DNA from: Planctomycetota bacterium
GTDB taxonomy: Bacteria > Planctomycetota > Planctomycetia > Gemmatales > Gemmataceae
Direction: 5' to 3'
DNA: 64,000 nucleotides
NCBI GenBank assembly: GCA_021807595.1
Contig: JAKBCS010000001.1
Coordinates: 46,500-110,499 of the forward strand
Shown: piece by piece, positions 10,362-19,547 of the stretch
How the letters are laid out: every line of letters starts with the position of its first letter
Numbering within the stretch: position 1 is the first letter of the stretch
Translations under genes and position numbers: made by a program
Notes under the pieces: generated by a model
The model's database searches: none
Told to the model about the DNA's origin: nothing
Seen by the model: only the letters and a program-made list of their open reading frames with translations

Positions 10362-10769
10362 TCATTCGCTCAGTCGCAGTTCGCGCACCTTGTCGTAAAT
10401 TTGTTGCAGCGCGGCGCTGGTATCCTTGACGTTTTTGGCGGCGGCGGCCGCCTTCAGCTTTTGAGCATTCTTGGCCAGATCGCCACTTACCTCGGTCAAC
10501 ACGTCCTTCTTCGTTTTAGGAATATCGTCTGCTTTGGACAGGAAACGAGCCGTTTGCTCGATCCCCTTGGCCAAATCCTCCACCTCGGCCCAATGATCGA
10601 GATAGTAGGCGTCGAGCGCGGCGCGGGATTGACCGCGCGCTCGGGACAGTAATTCCGCGTAGGGCAAGACCTGGCCGTTCTCAGGCAGCGGTTGCAACGG
10701 CATGCGTTCGGCCGGAACGGCGCAGCCGAGAGGTAAAACCAGTAACCCAAGAAGCAATTCGCGTCTCAT
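10362..10769 (-). CDS. Small lipoprotein, helical
   Basis: A 135-residue protein whose N-terminus (RRELLLGLLVLPLGC) is a signal peptide ending in a lipobox, with the lipidated cysteine near residue 16. The mature part is helical, rich in Ala, Lys, Asp and Leu (LTEVSGDLAKNAQKLKAAAA). This resembles small planctomycete lipoproteins that count as cytochrome-c'/helical-bundle-like, but without a haem motif. GAGGTG lies just upstream of the ATG. It is 24 bases upstream of the 87-residue hypothetical gene on the same strand. Confidence 0.75.
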   Translation of the reverse strand: MRRELLLGLLVLPLGCAVPAERMPLQPLPENGQVLPYAELLSRARGQSRAALDAYYLDHWAEVEDLAKGIEQTARFLSKADDIPKTKKDVLTEVSGDLAKNAQKLKAAAAAKNVKDTSAALQQIYDKVRELRLSE

Positions 10770-10811
10770 GATGCACCTCGAAGAGATACTCCGCTGGTGG
10801 ATGTTCGGCGA

Positions 10812-11042
10812 TTATTGGCTGCGTTGGCCGTATTGTTGTTCGGGAAGCTCCATCCACGTCCGAGGGCCCATGCCGGGACGTAGGTTCGGATACGATAGGT
10901 ACCCATTTGCTCGATCCTGTTGTTCGGGGATCGGCATGCCTGGAGGCGCTACGTTTTGGAGGCGCGCATCGCGCATGCGCGGCCCCGTCGTCCCAGCGCA
11001 TCCGAACGACAACAACAGGCTTAACGCCAGAATTCGGCGCAT
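10812..11042 (-). CDS. Very small lipoprotein
   Basis: A 76-residue protein. A signal peptide (RRILALSLLLSFGC) ends in a lipobox cysteine near residue 15. The mature part is short, Pro/Arg/Gln rich and without a recognisable fold. AGGGAG stands eight bases before the ATG at 11042. It is probably co-transcribed with the lipoprotein downstream (42-base gap). Confidence 0.65.
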   Translation of the reverse strand: MRRILALSLLLSFGCAGTTGPRMRDARLQNVAPPGMPIPEQQDRANGYLSYPNLRPGMGPRTWMELPEQQYGQRSQ

Positions 11043-11400
11043 CTTCCTTGCTCCCTTCCGTGGCGAGAGGCGAGGTTCCGGCCCGCATCTCCGCCCTTAA
11101 TTATCCTGCATCATTGTACGCTTGTCATCGGGTGGCGCTAGAAAAATCGCCACGACAAACGCGCATCCTCGTGCAATCGCTACAACCCCTACAGCCGGAG
11201 TCCGCAGTCATCGGTATCGTCCGTTTTTTATCAATCCTATCGACTCGCCGTGGCCCACTTCGTTGCGAACGAGGCCAAGGCGCTCATCCCTGTCGTCCTA
11301 TCCGCCGAAGAAAAAGACGTATCGGCTGCTTTAGCTGCCGACCGTTCGATCTCACCCGGCAGCTGACGCCGCCGGCTCGCATTTGACACGAGAACGCTCC
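11043..11400. other. Divergent intergenic region upstream of glgB
   Basis: About 360 bases without a supported gene, between the small lipoprotein (leftwards) and glgB (rightwards). No tRNA, repeat or clear terminator was seen. A TTGACA-like hexamer occurs at 11383-11388, but it lies only about ten bases from the glgB start codon and has no -10 at a useful distance. Confidence 0.5.
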
Positions 11401-13380
11401 ATGATTGAAAAACTTTATCTCCCTACCACGCGGGTTCTGCATGGGGAAACGCTGCTGAGCGAAGAGGATCTGTACCTGTTCAACGAAGGCAGCCACTATC
11501 GCATGTACCGTCTGTTGGGCGCGCATCCGTGTGCGCGTAGCGGTGTGCCGGGAGTGCATTTTGGCGTGTGGGCACCTGGAGCGGAGCAAGTCTCCGTCAT
11601 GGGCGAGTTCAACGGTTGGAGTAAGAATCGCCATCGCTTGCATCCGCGAGGCTGCTCCGGCGTTTGGAGTGGTTTCTTTCCCGGCATACCCATCGGAGCA
11701 GCCTACAAATATCACATCGTTTCGCGCGCCAACGATTACTCCGTCGATAAGGCCGATCCGTTTGCTTTCTATCAAGAAGTGCCGCCGCGCACCGCTTCTC
11801 TGGTCTGGGATCTCGACTACCATTGGCGCGACCGCGCCTGGATGCAGCAGCGCCGACATCAGAACGGTTTGTCCGCGCCCATGTCGATTTACGAAGTGCA
11901 TCTCGGATCGTGGATGCGCGTGCCGGAAGAGAACAATCGTCCTTTGATGTACCGCGAACTAGCGCCGCTCCTGGCCGATCATGTGCAACGGATGGGATTC
12001 ACCCACATCGAGTTTTTGCCGCTGACCGAGCATCCGTTCTACGGTTCGTGGGGCTATCAGACGACCGGCTACTTCGCGCCGACGAGCCGCTACGGCACGC
12101 CCCAAGATCTGATGGCCCTGATCGACTATTTGCACCAGCGCGGCATCGGGGTCATTCTCGATTGGGTCCCGTCGCACTTTCCCAGCGACGAACACGGTCT
12201 CGGCTACTTCGACGGCACGCACTTGTTCGAGCATTCCAACCCGCAGCTAGGCTACCATCCGGATTGGAATAGTCTTATTTTCAATTACGATCGCCACGAA
12301 GTGCGCAGCTTCCTGATGTCCAGTGCCATGTTTTGGTTGGATCGCTTCCACATCGACGCCTTGCGCGTCGATGCCGTGGCGTCGATGCTGTACCTCGATT
12401 ATTCGCGCAAAGCAGGCGAGTGGGTGCCCAACATCCACGGCGGCAACGAGAATCTGGGGGCCATCTCGTTCTTACGGCGACTCAACGAAGAAATCTATCG
12501 CAATTATCCGGATGTGCAGACCATCGCCGAGGAATCGACGGCGTGGCCGATGGTGTCGCGGCCCACGTCGCAGGGCGGACTCGGCTTCGGCATGAAGTGG
12601 GACATGGGATGGATGCACGATACGCTCCGCTATCTGGCGCGCGACCCCATCCATCGACAGCACCACCACAACGAGTTGTCGTTCCGCATGATCTACGCCT
12701 TCTCCGAGAATTATGCGTTGCCGCTCTCGCACGATGAGGTGGTTCACGGCAAGGGATCGCTCTTGTCGAAAATGCCGGGCGACGACTGGCAGAAGTTCGC
12801 CAATCTTCGGCTCCTGTACGGCTATATGTTCGGCCAACCCGGCAAGAAGCTGCTGTTCATGGGCGGCGAGTGGGGCCACGGCGCGGAGTGGAATCACGAA
12901 AAGAGCCTCGATTGGCACCAACTCGAGCATCCGCTTCACGCCGGAACGATGCAGTGGGTAGCGGACTTGAATCGTCTGTATCGGAGCGAGTCGGCCCTCC
13001 ACGATTACGATTGCCAACCGCAAGGCTTCCAATGGATCGACTGCGACGACGCGGCAGCCAGCACCATCAGCTTCATTCGCAGAGGCGCGTACACCGAAGA
13101 GACGATTCTGGTTCTCTGCAACTTCACTCCGGTCCCGCGACAAGAATATCGAGTCGGCGTGCCGTTCGGCGGCTTCTGGGAAGAGGTGTTGAACGGCGAC
13201 GCGCGGCAATATGGCGGCGGCGGCATCGATAATGCCGGTGGTCAGTGGGCTTCCGCGACACCGAGGAACGGGCAACCGTACTCCCTCATTCTGACGGTGC
13301 CGCCACTCGCTGCCGTCTTCTTCAAGGGAACTCCGAACACCGATGCGCCCGTGTCGCCGTCCCGCTTGTTGAGCGAATAA
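11401..13380 (+). CDS. glgB: 1,4-alpha-glucan (glycogen) branching enzyme
   Basis: A 659-residue cytoplasmic enzyme that cuts alpha-1,4-glucan chains and re-attaches them by alpha-1,6 bonds in glycogen synthesis. An N-terminal CBM48 module (VWAPGAEQVSVMGEFNGWSK) is followed by the GH13 barrel. Conserved region I reads DWVPSHFP, region II IDALRVDAVASMLY with the nucleophile Asp, region III IAEEST with the acid Glu, and region IV LSHDEVVHGKGSL. A C-terminal all-beta domain completes it. I chose ATG 11401 over an upstream TTG at 11383. No other glg gene lies beside it, so it is a lone branching enzyme here. Confidence 0.96.
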   Translation: MIEKLYLPTTRVLHGETLLSEEDLYLFNEGSHYRMYRLLGAHPCARSGVPGVHFGVWAPGAEQVSVMGEFNGWSKNRHRLHPRGCSGVWSGFFPGIPIGAAYKYHIVSRANDYSVDKADPFAFYQEVPPRTASLVWDLDYHWRDRAWMQQRRHQNGLSAPMSIYEVHLGSWMRVPEENNRPLMYRELAPLLADHVQRMGFTHIEFLPLTEHPFYGSWGYQTTGYFAPTSRYGTPQDLMALIDYLHQRGIGVILDWVPSHFPSDEHGLGYFDGTHLFEHSNPQLGYHPDWNSLIFNYDRHEVRSFLMSSAMFWLDRFHIDALRVDAVASMLYLDYSRKAGEWVPNIHGGNENLGAISFLRRLNEEIYRNYPDVQTIAEESTAWPMVSRPTSQGGLGFGMKWDMGWMHDTLRYLARDPIHRQHHHNELSFRMIYAFSENYALPLSHDEVVHGKGSLLSKMPGDDWQKFANLRLLYGYMFGQPGKKLLFMGGEWGHGAEWNHEKSLDWHQLEHPLHAGTMQWVADLNRLYRSESALHDYDCQPQGFQWIDCDDAAASTISFIRRGAYTEETILVLCNFTPVPRQEYRVGVPFGGFWEEVLNGDARQYGGGGIDNAGGQWASATPRNGQPYSLILTVPPLAAVFFKGTPNTDAPVSPSRLLSE

Positions 13381-13464
13381 AGACTCGCTCGACGAAACGA
13401 AACGTGGTACTCTTTGGATGCTCTCTTTCAAGCGATACGAGACATCCAAAGAGGACCATTTACC

Positions 13465-14520
13465 ATGCGACGGCATCGACGATTTGCGACGTTGGTTCTG
13501 TGTACCGCGCCCATTCTGGTTCCGTTGGCCGCGTCCGGGGACAAAACCGAAGATTTTCCTAAACCGACGGCGACGACGGCGGATGAGCCTCGCGCCAAAA
13601 CGCCATCGCTGCCCGCCGCCGCCCGCTTTCTTGACGCGGCAGCCGTCAATTGGACGCGCGATCGTAAGTGCGTCACTTGTCATACCAACGTTCCCTATCT
13701 GTTCGCGCGCTCGGCGATCAAAGATGCTCCCAAGGAAGGACCAGCGCTGGTCCGCCGATTTTTCGAGGGGCGCGTGGCGCATTGGGACGACGAGGACAAG
13801 GCGGCGAAGCCGCGTTGGGATGCCGAGGTTGTCGTGACCGCTGCCGCGCTGGCTTTCGACGATGCCCAGACGACGGGCAAGCTGCATCCGCTGACGCGCA
13901 AGGCACTCGACCGCATGTGGACGTTGCAACGCGCCGATGGGTCGTGGAGTTGGCTCAAATGCGGCTGGCCTCCGTTTGAACACGACGATTCTTACGGCGC
14001 GCTCCTGGCCGCCCTCGCCGTCGCCACGGCTCCGCAAGCGTATGCGCGAACCGAGAAAGCCAGCGCTGGAATCGCCAAACTCAAAGGCTATCTCGCCAAA
14101 AATCCGCCGCCTGCACTCCATCACAAAACGTGGCTCCTCTGGGGGGCGACCAAGCTAAGCGGGTTGATGTCCAACGAGCAAAAGCTGCAAACCGTGAAGG
14201 AACTGCTCGCCCTCCAACGCGATGACGGCGGTTGGAGTCTGCCGTCGCTGGGCGATTGGAAAGGTCACGATGGCCGAGAGAACGACAAGAACGCACCGAG
14301 CGACGGATATGCGACCGGCCTTGTCGTTTATGTATTGCGGCAAGCCGGCACTCCGGCGAAAGACGAGGCGATTCGACGCGGCGTCGATTGGTTGCGGACC
14401 AATCAGCGTGCTTCCGGCCGCTGGTTCACGCGGTCGCTCAACTCGAATGGCGCACACTTCATCACTAATGCCGGCACCGCTTTCGCCGTCATGGCTCTGA
14501 CGGCCTGCGCGGAGAAGTAA
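13465..14520 (+). CDS. Secreted protein with CxxCH motif and terpene-cyclase-fold repeats
   Basis: A 351-residue protein with a signal peptide (LVLCTAPILVPLAASG). A single haem-c-type motif CVTCH is at residues 69-73, near the start of the mature chain. The rest consists of alpha-alpha toroid repeats like those of squalene-hopene cyclase/prenyltransferase families, with QW-like motifs such as LQRADGSWSWLK and LQRDDGGWSLPS. The catalytic DXDD of real squalene cyclases is not visible, so terpene cyclisation is unlikely. Similar secreted proteins occur in planctomycetes. Covalent haem attachment is inferred from the motif only. Confidence 0.85.
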   Translation: MRRHRRFATLVLCTAPILVPLAASGDKTEDFPKPTATTADEPRAKTPSLPAAARFLDAAAVNWTRDRKCVTCHTNVPYLFARSAIKDAPKEGPALVRRFFEGRVAHWDDEDKAAKPRWDAEVVVTAAALAFDDAQTTGKLHPLTRKALDRMWTLQRADGSWSWLKCGWPPFEHDDSYGALLAALAVATAPQAYARTEKASAGIAKLKGYLAKNPPPALHHKTWLLWGATKLSGLMSNEQKLQTVKELLALQRDDGGWSLPSLGDWKGHDGRENDKNAPSDGYATGLVVYVLRQAGTPAKDEAIRRGVDWLRTNQRASGRWFTRSLNSNGAHFITNAGTAFAVMALTACAEK

Positions 14521-14536
14521 GAATCGATCCGAAAAG

Positions 14537-14650
14537 TCCTTCTCCCCTGTTTTCAGGGGGAGAGTGGTTGGGGTGAAGGGGAGGTTTTCCGCAGACACTC
14601 GCCCCTCACCTCCCAGCCCTTCTCCCCGCGTACAGGGGAGAGGGGGCCTT
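14537..14650. repeat. Dispersed CTCCCCTG...CAGGGGAG hairpin repeats in a 390-base gap
   Basis: The gap between the CxxCH protein and the caspase-fold protein holds two short hairpins of one type: CTCCCCTG/CAGGGGGAG near 14543-14563, and CTCCCC/GGGGAG near 14620-14642, linked by GGTTGGGGTGAAGGGGAGG-like sequence. The same wording recurs at 51660-51775 and in part at 32903-32930. The rest of the gap (to 14912) holds no recognisable gene. Confidence 0.7.
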
Positions 14651-14912
14651 TCGGATAGCCGCTAATACCGCTTCGCTTAGCGAGGGACGGCTGGGCTTCG
14701 TCCCCCACAAGGCGAGGCGAGCTTCTCCACCATCTCCGCCTTTCCCATCCTCCCCCAACCTCCTTTGGCTCGACGAATGCTCTGGCATTTTTAGTCGGCG
14801 TGTTGCAAGATAGTCGCCGTGCTTGACGGCACCTCAGCCGGGCGGCGTTCCCTATCTGGCCGCGGCGAACCCCGACACGATGTCAGTCGGACTTGTTGCG
14901 AGGACACGAGCG

Positions 14913-16970
14913 ATGTTGTTCATGATACGAATGCTCATATGTTCAGTCGTCTTACTTTTGGCTCTGGCTCCTCTCGGTCCCGCCGCTCCCCTCGCTCCAT
15001 CGGGCGAACGAACCGTCTACCTAGCGCGCAATCTGTCGGACGAACAATTGATCGTTGTCGGCTCGGCATTGTCGGCTTGGCGGCCCGATAGTGTTTTGCT
15101 GCTCGATTCTCTGAAAGCCGCACCGTATCTGAAAGCGTTCCTGGCCGCCTATAAGCCAACGCGCGTTGTTACGGTCGGTGGCGATTTAGAGGGTCTAACC
15201 GATTTGGAGTCTCGGCTCGATGTGAAGACGGAAACGATGGACGCGGGGGCATTCGAGCGGCCGGCGATGTTGTGGGGTTCCCTGTTTCATCGAACCGAGG
15301 AGGTCGTCGTTTGTCCCGATCGCCCGCGTGGCATGTTACTCCAAGCGGCATGTTTGGCTGGATCGTTACGAGCGCCGTTGTATGTGCTTCACGGTCGCAA
15401 GAGCGAGCGCGAGAAGTTGGCCAGAAGTCTCGGCGCTTGGAATACCCATCGCGTCTATCTCGTCGGTAAGGCGGAAAAATGGACGGAGCAAATAGGCGGC
15501 ATCGAACGCATCACACTCTCCGGCGAAAGCGCCGTCGCCGCCGCGTATCAGAAACAAGTAGCTCGCATGGGCCGCATCGACAATGCCATCGTCGCCAATC
15601 CCGCCGACACCCGCGACGAATGGGGAAGTATGTCGGCGTTGGCTCCGTGGCTGGCGTGTCGACGCCGCGCCGCGCTGTTACTGACGAATGCCGAAGGATC
15701 GAACGTCGCCGAGGTAATGGAGCGCGCCCAGCGACGCGAGGTGCTGCGTCGTCTCGATTGTCTTCTGTATCTGGCCAATTTGAAAGCGATTCCGGTGTGG
15801 CGTCGGCCCAATCCAATCCTCGGCGACAAGGATCAAGAAATCGAGATGGAGCCGTTGACGCCGACCGGCAATCGACCGTTCAGCTACTCCATCGGACGCC
15901 TCTTTCACGAAGATCGGGCCGTCGTGCCGTTGATGTTGGCACGGCAACGAATGTTTCTCGAATCGAAGCAACCGCTCAAGGCGTTGGTGGCCAGCAATTC
16001 CGGCGGCGGACTCAGTCTGTTGGAAACCTTTTCGCGCAACACGATTGAGGGGCTGCGCCATGCCGGCGTGGAGACGACGACGTTGATCGGCAAACAAGTG
16101 AGCCGCGAAGAAGTGCGCAAGCAAATGCCGCGTCACAATTTGTTTCTGTGGGAAGGCCATTCCGGCACGCTGATGAACGATTACGAGTTTCCAACCTGGG
16201 ACGACGCTCTGCCGCCGACGTTCGTTTTCTTGCAAAGCTGCCTGTCGCTGACGGAACCGCGCGTCGGTTCGCTCTTGCAGCGAGGCGCGTTCGCCGCGAT
16301 GGGTTCCTCGACGCGCGCCTATTCCGGCTCCGGCGGCGCGTGTTCGCTGGCCTTCTTCAACTCGGTGGCTTACGAGGATCGAACGACCGGCGACGCGCTG
16401 CGGCAAGCGAAGAATTTCCTTCTCCTTTACTCGCTTTTGAAAGAAAAGCGGCTCGGCAAAGAGGCCAAGCGAGGCGGAGCCAACATCCGCTCGGCGTGGG
16501 CCTTTACGCTATGGGGCGATCCGTCCTTGAAGCTGCCGTTGCCGCCACGCCGAGCCAAGGAGGCGGCGTGTGCGCCTTTCGTGCGCCACGAGGTCCGGGG
16601 GAATACCATCGTCGTTTCCCTTCCGGAGAAGCCCAAGACTCCCGTGTTGACCGAGAAATATCGCACCGAACTACTCCCCAATGAGCGCGCCGCCGGCTTG
16701 GTGAAAAAAGAGAAGATCGAGGAGAAGCGGCCATTGGTGCCGTTCGTCTTCGCCGAAGTGCATCTACCCCAAGCGCGGCTGGGACAGACACCGAGTCTCA
16801 GCAGTCGCCTGCCGTCCAACCGTTGGGTTTTCTGTTGGGACGAGCGGCGGCGATGCGGCTATCTTCTCGTCGCGCCGCGCGCCTCGGACACCGAGGAGAT
16901 GCGGTTCCACGTTCGCTGGGAATCGGTGGAAGCGAAGGCAGAAATACGAAGTGCCAATGGCGCGGATTAA
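14913..16970 (+). CDS. Secreted caspase-fold (C25/gingipain-like) peptidase candidate
   Basis: A 685-residue exported protein. It has a signal peptide (MLICSVVLLLALAPLGPAAP), then two Rossmann-like segments with VVTVGG and VYLVGK strands resembling cell-wall-binding/ASKHA-like repeats. A region like clan CD peptidases follows. His416 sits at the end of a strand (NLFLWEGHSGT) and Cys443 at the end of the next (TFVFLQSCLSL), the arrangement of caspase/gingipain dyads. A conserved end (AWTFTLWGDPSLKL-like, here AWAFTLWGDPSLKLPL) is also typical of C25-like proteins. I chose ATG 14913 because GAGGA precedes it and the signal peptide follows. Substrate unknown. Confidence 0.8.
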   Translation: MLFMIRMLICSVVLLLALAPLGPAAPLAPSGERTVYLARNLSDEQLIVVGSALSAWRPDSVLLLDSLKAAPYLKAFLAAYKPTRVVTVGGDLEGLTDLESRLDVKTETMDAGAFERPAMLWGSLFHRTEEVVVCPDRPRGMLLQAACLAGSLRAPLYVLHGRKSEREKLARSLGAWNTHRVYLVGKAEKWTEQIGGIERITLSGESAVAAAYQKQVARMGRIDNAIVANPADTRDEWGSMSALAPWLACRRRAALLLTNAEGSNVAEVMERAQRREVLRRLDCLLYLANLKAIPVWRRPNPILGDKDQEIEMEPLTPTGNRPFSYSIGRLFHEDRAVVPLMLARQRMFLESKQPLKALVASNSGGGLSLLETFSRNTIEGLRHAGVETTTLIGKQVSREEVRKQMPRHNLFLWEGHSGTLMNDYEFPTWDDALPPTFVFLQSCLSLTEPRVGSLLQRGAFAAMGSSTRAYSGSGGACSLAFFNSVAYEDRTTGDALRQAKNFLLLYSLLKEKRLGKEAKRGGANIRSAWAFTLWGDPSLKLPLPPRRAKEAACAPFVRHEVRGNTIVVSLPEKPKTPVLTEKYRTELLPNERAAGLVKKEKIEEKRPLVPFVFAEVHLPQARLGQTPSLSSRLPSNRWVFCWDERRRCGYLLVAPRASDTEEMRFHVRWESVEAKAEIRSANGAD

Positions 16971-16978
16971 TCTCATTT

Positions 16979-17038
16979 CGAGCGGGGGCCGTAAGCCTCC
17001 GGAGTGAGCGTCTCAGGGGGGTGTTCGACCCCCGCTCG
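16979..17038. repeat. Copy of the CGAGCGGGGG palindromic element
   Basis: The spacer between two plus-strand genes starts CGAGCGGGGGCCGTAAGCCT at 16979 and ends ACCCCCGCTCG at 17038. The outer ten bases are complementary, matching the ends of the elements at 3891-4070 and 6466-6525. It could form a hairpin between the two genes. Confidence 0.8.
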
Positions 17039-17065
17039 GATGTTTCGAGAAACGAAAGGCAAACG

Positions 17066-18691
17066 ATGTCAAGGACGACGTTGTGTGCATGGACGGCGGT
17101 GGCGTTGACGTTGCTATCGGGGACATGGATGGCGGTGCGCTATCGAGTCCTCGGCGCGGAGTTGGGCCGGCCGCGCGGAGCATGGAAAATCACCCTGGCG
17201 GTTCACGGCGTCAGTCAAGGCAACGCCCGTCTGGCCACCGCGATGCCGCTCAATCTCAAGCGACAATCGGTGGTCCAGGAGACGTTTACCAGCGAACGGC
17301 TTTCCTACAAACCGCCGGAGGCGAAGCACCCGGATCGCCGAACTGTCGTCTGGTCTCAGCGCGGCGGCGTTCCCGACGGTCCTTTCCGCGCGCGGTACGA
17401 ATGTTCCGTCGACCTCGATCCCCACGCCTCGCCGAATCATGCAAAAGGCAGCCTGTATGCCGCGCCAGGCCCCGGCGAATACCTTGGCGTGGATACCGCC
17501 GATGTCAACGACGAAACTATATCCGAGACGGCACGCAAACTCACCGGCGCGCTTGACGACCCCAGTAATCCGCGCGATGTGGCAGAAGCTCTTTATGGGT
17601 TCGTGGTCCATGAGATCAAAAATGATCCGGTGGGCGGGCCGTCCACTTCCGCCGTCGAATGCCTGCGCAATCGGCACGGAGATCGCTTGGCCAAGAGCCG
17701 TTTGTTGTTGACCCTGTTGCGCAATCGCGGCATCCCCGCACGCTTGGTGAATGGCTTGGCTCTGACCAAGGGAGCGGAGCAACCGCCGCACTATTGGGTC
17801 GAAGCTTGGCTGTCCACCTACGCTCATTGGCTCTCGTTCTGTCCCTTTTACTCGCACTCCGGCCATGTGCCATTGACCTATCTGATCTTCGGCTACGGCG
17901 ATAAACCACTGGTGCGCGGCTGGCACGTCAAGGATCTCGACTACGCCTTTCTCGCCGAACGTCTGCCCGCACCCGATCCCAACGCGGCCGGCGTCTCCGC
18001 CCTGAAGCGTTTCTTTCTCCATCTGTCGCTGTATGCTCTACCAACCGCGGAGAGGCAGTTCGTTGGGGTTCTCCTGTTGTTGCCGATCGCGGCGCTCATC
18101 ATCTGCATCTTCCGGAATATTGTCGGGCTACGCAGCTTCGGCACGTTCGCTCCGGCACTGATCGGATTGGCCTTCCACGACCTACACAGTCTGCCGGGCA
18201 TCCTCGTGTTCGTGGCCATCTTGCTCATCGGTTGGCTGCTGCGGCGCGTTCTCGATGCCTATCACCTGCTTCAGGTGCCGCGCGTCGCCACGCTACTGAC
18301 GCTGATTATGATGGTGCTGATTTCCGTCATCGTCGCCGCCAACGTCTACGGCGCGCAGACGGCGCACTACATCTCATTGTTCCCCATGATTATCTTGTGC
18401 GGCATGGTGGAACGCTTTTGGACGCTGGAGACGGAAGACAGTACCAGCGCGTCGTTCAAAACCTTACTTCAGACAATGTTGATCTCCATGGTCATCGCCT
18501 TGGTGCTAAGCATTCCCGACGTCGGAAAGCACATGCTCCGCTTCCCGGAAACGCTGGGGTTCGTCATGGCCGCGCAATTGTTGATCGGCCGCTATACCGG
18601 CTATCGCTTGATGGAGCTATTTCGCTTCCGCGATTTCCTCAAAACCTCGCCCCCGTCTCCGCACCCTTGGGCTATCGACGGCGAGCTGTAG
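17066..18691 (+). CDS. Transglutaminase-like domain fused to seven membrane helices (UUP1/7TM_transglut type)
   Basis: A 541-residue protein. An N-terminal membrane anchor (LCAWTAVALTLLSGTWMAV) is followed by a periplasmic domain. In it, the transglutaminase-like segment carries VECLRN, LLLTLLRNRGIPARLVNGLA and HYWVEAW, in the order Cys...His seen in that fold. The C-terminal half contains about seven hydrophobic helices (for example FVGVLLLLPIAALIICIF and ISMVIALVLSI). This matches the family 'inactive transglutaminase fused to 7 transmembrane helices'. That family often neighbours a RimK-like ATP-grasp gene, which is absent here. Activity is uncertain. Confidence 0.85.
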   Translation: MSRTTLCAWTAVALTLLSGTWMAVRYRVLGAELGRPRGAWKITLAVHGVSQGNARLATAMPLNLKRQSVVQETFTSERLSYKPPEAKHPDRRTVVWSQRGGVPDGPFRARYECSVDLDPHASPNHAKGSLYAAPGPGEYLGVDTADVNDETISETARKLTGALDDPSNPRDVAEALYGFVVHEIKNDPVGGPSTSAVECLRNRHGDRLAKSRLLLTLLRNRGIPARLVNGLALTKGAEQPPHYWVEAWLSTYAHWLSFCPFYSHSGHVPLTYLIFGYGDKPLVRGWHVKDLDYAFLAERLPAPDPNAAGVSALKRFFLHLSLYALPTAERQFVGVLLLLPIAALIICIFRNIVGLRSFGTFAPALIGLAFHDLHSLPGILVFVAILLIGWLLRRVLDAYHLLQVPRVATLLTLIMMVLISVIVAANVYGAQTAHYISLFPMIILCGMVERFWTLETEDSTSASFKTLLQTMLISMVIALVLSIPDVGKHMLRFPETLGFVMAAQLLIGRYTGYRLMELFRFRDFLKTSPPSPHPWAIDGEL

Positions 18692-18812
18692 AAGTGAATC
18701 CTCTTGGAAAACGCGGTACAATACTCTTGTGCGAACGAGAGGGAAAAGTCCACTCCCTCTCGTTTCCTCGAGGTCTTGTATTTCCCGGCGGGTTATCGAG
18801 TGCGCGATCTCC

Positions 18813-19547
18813 ATGAACCTTCTCATTACGGCGGGCAACACGCTCGTTCCCATCGACCGGGTGCGTTGCCTCACCAATATCTTCAGCGGTCGAACGGGGG
18901 CGGCCATCGCCCGCACTGCTTGGGAGCGCGGTCACACGGTCGCATTACTGACCTCGCATCCCGAAGTGGTGAATGCGCCGCTGGACGCCCGATGGACGAT
19001 GTCGCATTATGGCACATTTGACGATCTCCAAAGGATGATGAAAGAGCGTCTCGTCGCACACGAATGGGACGGCGTGGTACACTGTGCGGCTGTCGGCGAC
19101 TATCTGGCCGGCGGGGTATATGCCCCGAAGTCGGGAACGCACTTTCGTTCCGAGGCGGGTGTCTGGGAGTGCGACGATAACTCGGCTCCAGCAATGGTGG
19201 ATCGATCGGCCGCCAAGGTCAAGAGCGACGAACCGGAGTTATGGCTGCGCCTCGTGCGCGCTCCCAAGCTGGTCGATTCCATCCGCCGCGATTGGGGTTT
19301 TCGCGGCCTGCTCGTTAAATTTAAGCTCGAAGTTGGCGTCTCCGACGAACGGCTTTTGGAGATCGCCGAGCGTTCGCGCCTGCACTCAGCCGCCGATCTC
19401 ATGGTGGCGAACACGTTGGAAGGCGCGAGTCAATGGGCTTATCTGGGTCCGTTGGCGGGGCAGTACGTTCGGCTTGAGCGCGGTAAGTTGGCGGAACAAT
19501 TGGTGCGAACGGTGGAGCAACATTCTCGGAAAGAAACGCATGGCTAA
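18813..19547 (+). CDS. coaB: Phosphopantothenate-cysteine ligase (CoaB-type), monofunctional
   Basis: A 244-residue protein matching the CoaB half of the usual CoaBC fusion. It joins cysteine to 4'-phosphopantothenate in coenzyme A synthesis. The N-terminal strand-loop LLITAGNTLVPIDRVRCLTN and SGRTGAAIARTAWERGHTVALLT corresponds to the TAGGT-EPID-VR-ISN-SSG motif. VHCAAVGDY and SAAKVKSDEPELWLRLVRAPKLV follow, as in the family (the lysine motif is KVKS). The start ATG at 18813 matches the conserved N-terminus. It ends with ATGGCTAA, overlapping the CoaC-type gene by eight bases, so the order is B then C, the reverse of the fusion. Confidence 0.88.
   Translation: MNLLITAGNTLVPIDRVRCLTNIFSGRTGAAIARTAWERGHTVALLTSHPEVVNAPLDARWTMSHYGTFDDLQRMMKERLVAHEWDGVVHCAAVGDYLAGGVYAPKSGTHFRSEAGVWECDDNSAPAMVDRSAAKVKSDEPELWLRLVRAPKLVDSIRRDWGFRGLLVKFKLEVGVSDERLLEIAERSRLHSAADLMVANTLEGASQWAYLGPLAGQYVRLERGKLAEQLVRTVEQHSRKETHG

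Noticed and set aside
12472..14124. 550-residue minus-strand open frame
   Set aside because: It is antisense to glgB and the CxxCH protein, both clearly coding, and is Arg/Ala rich without motifs.
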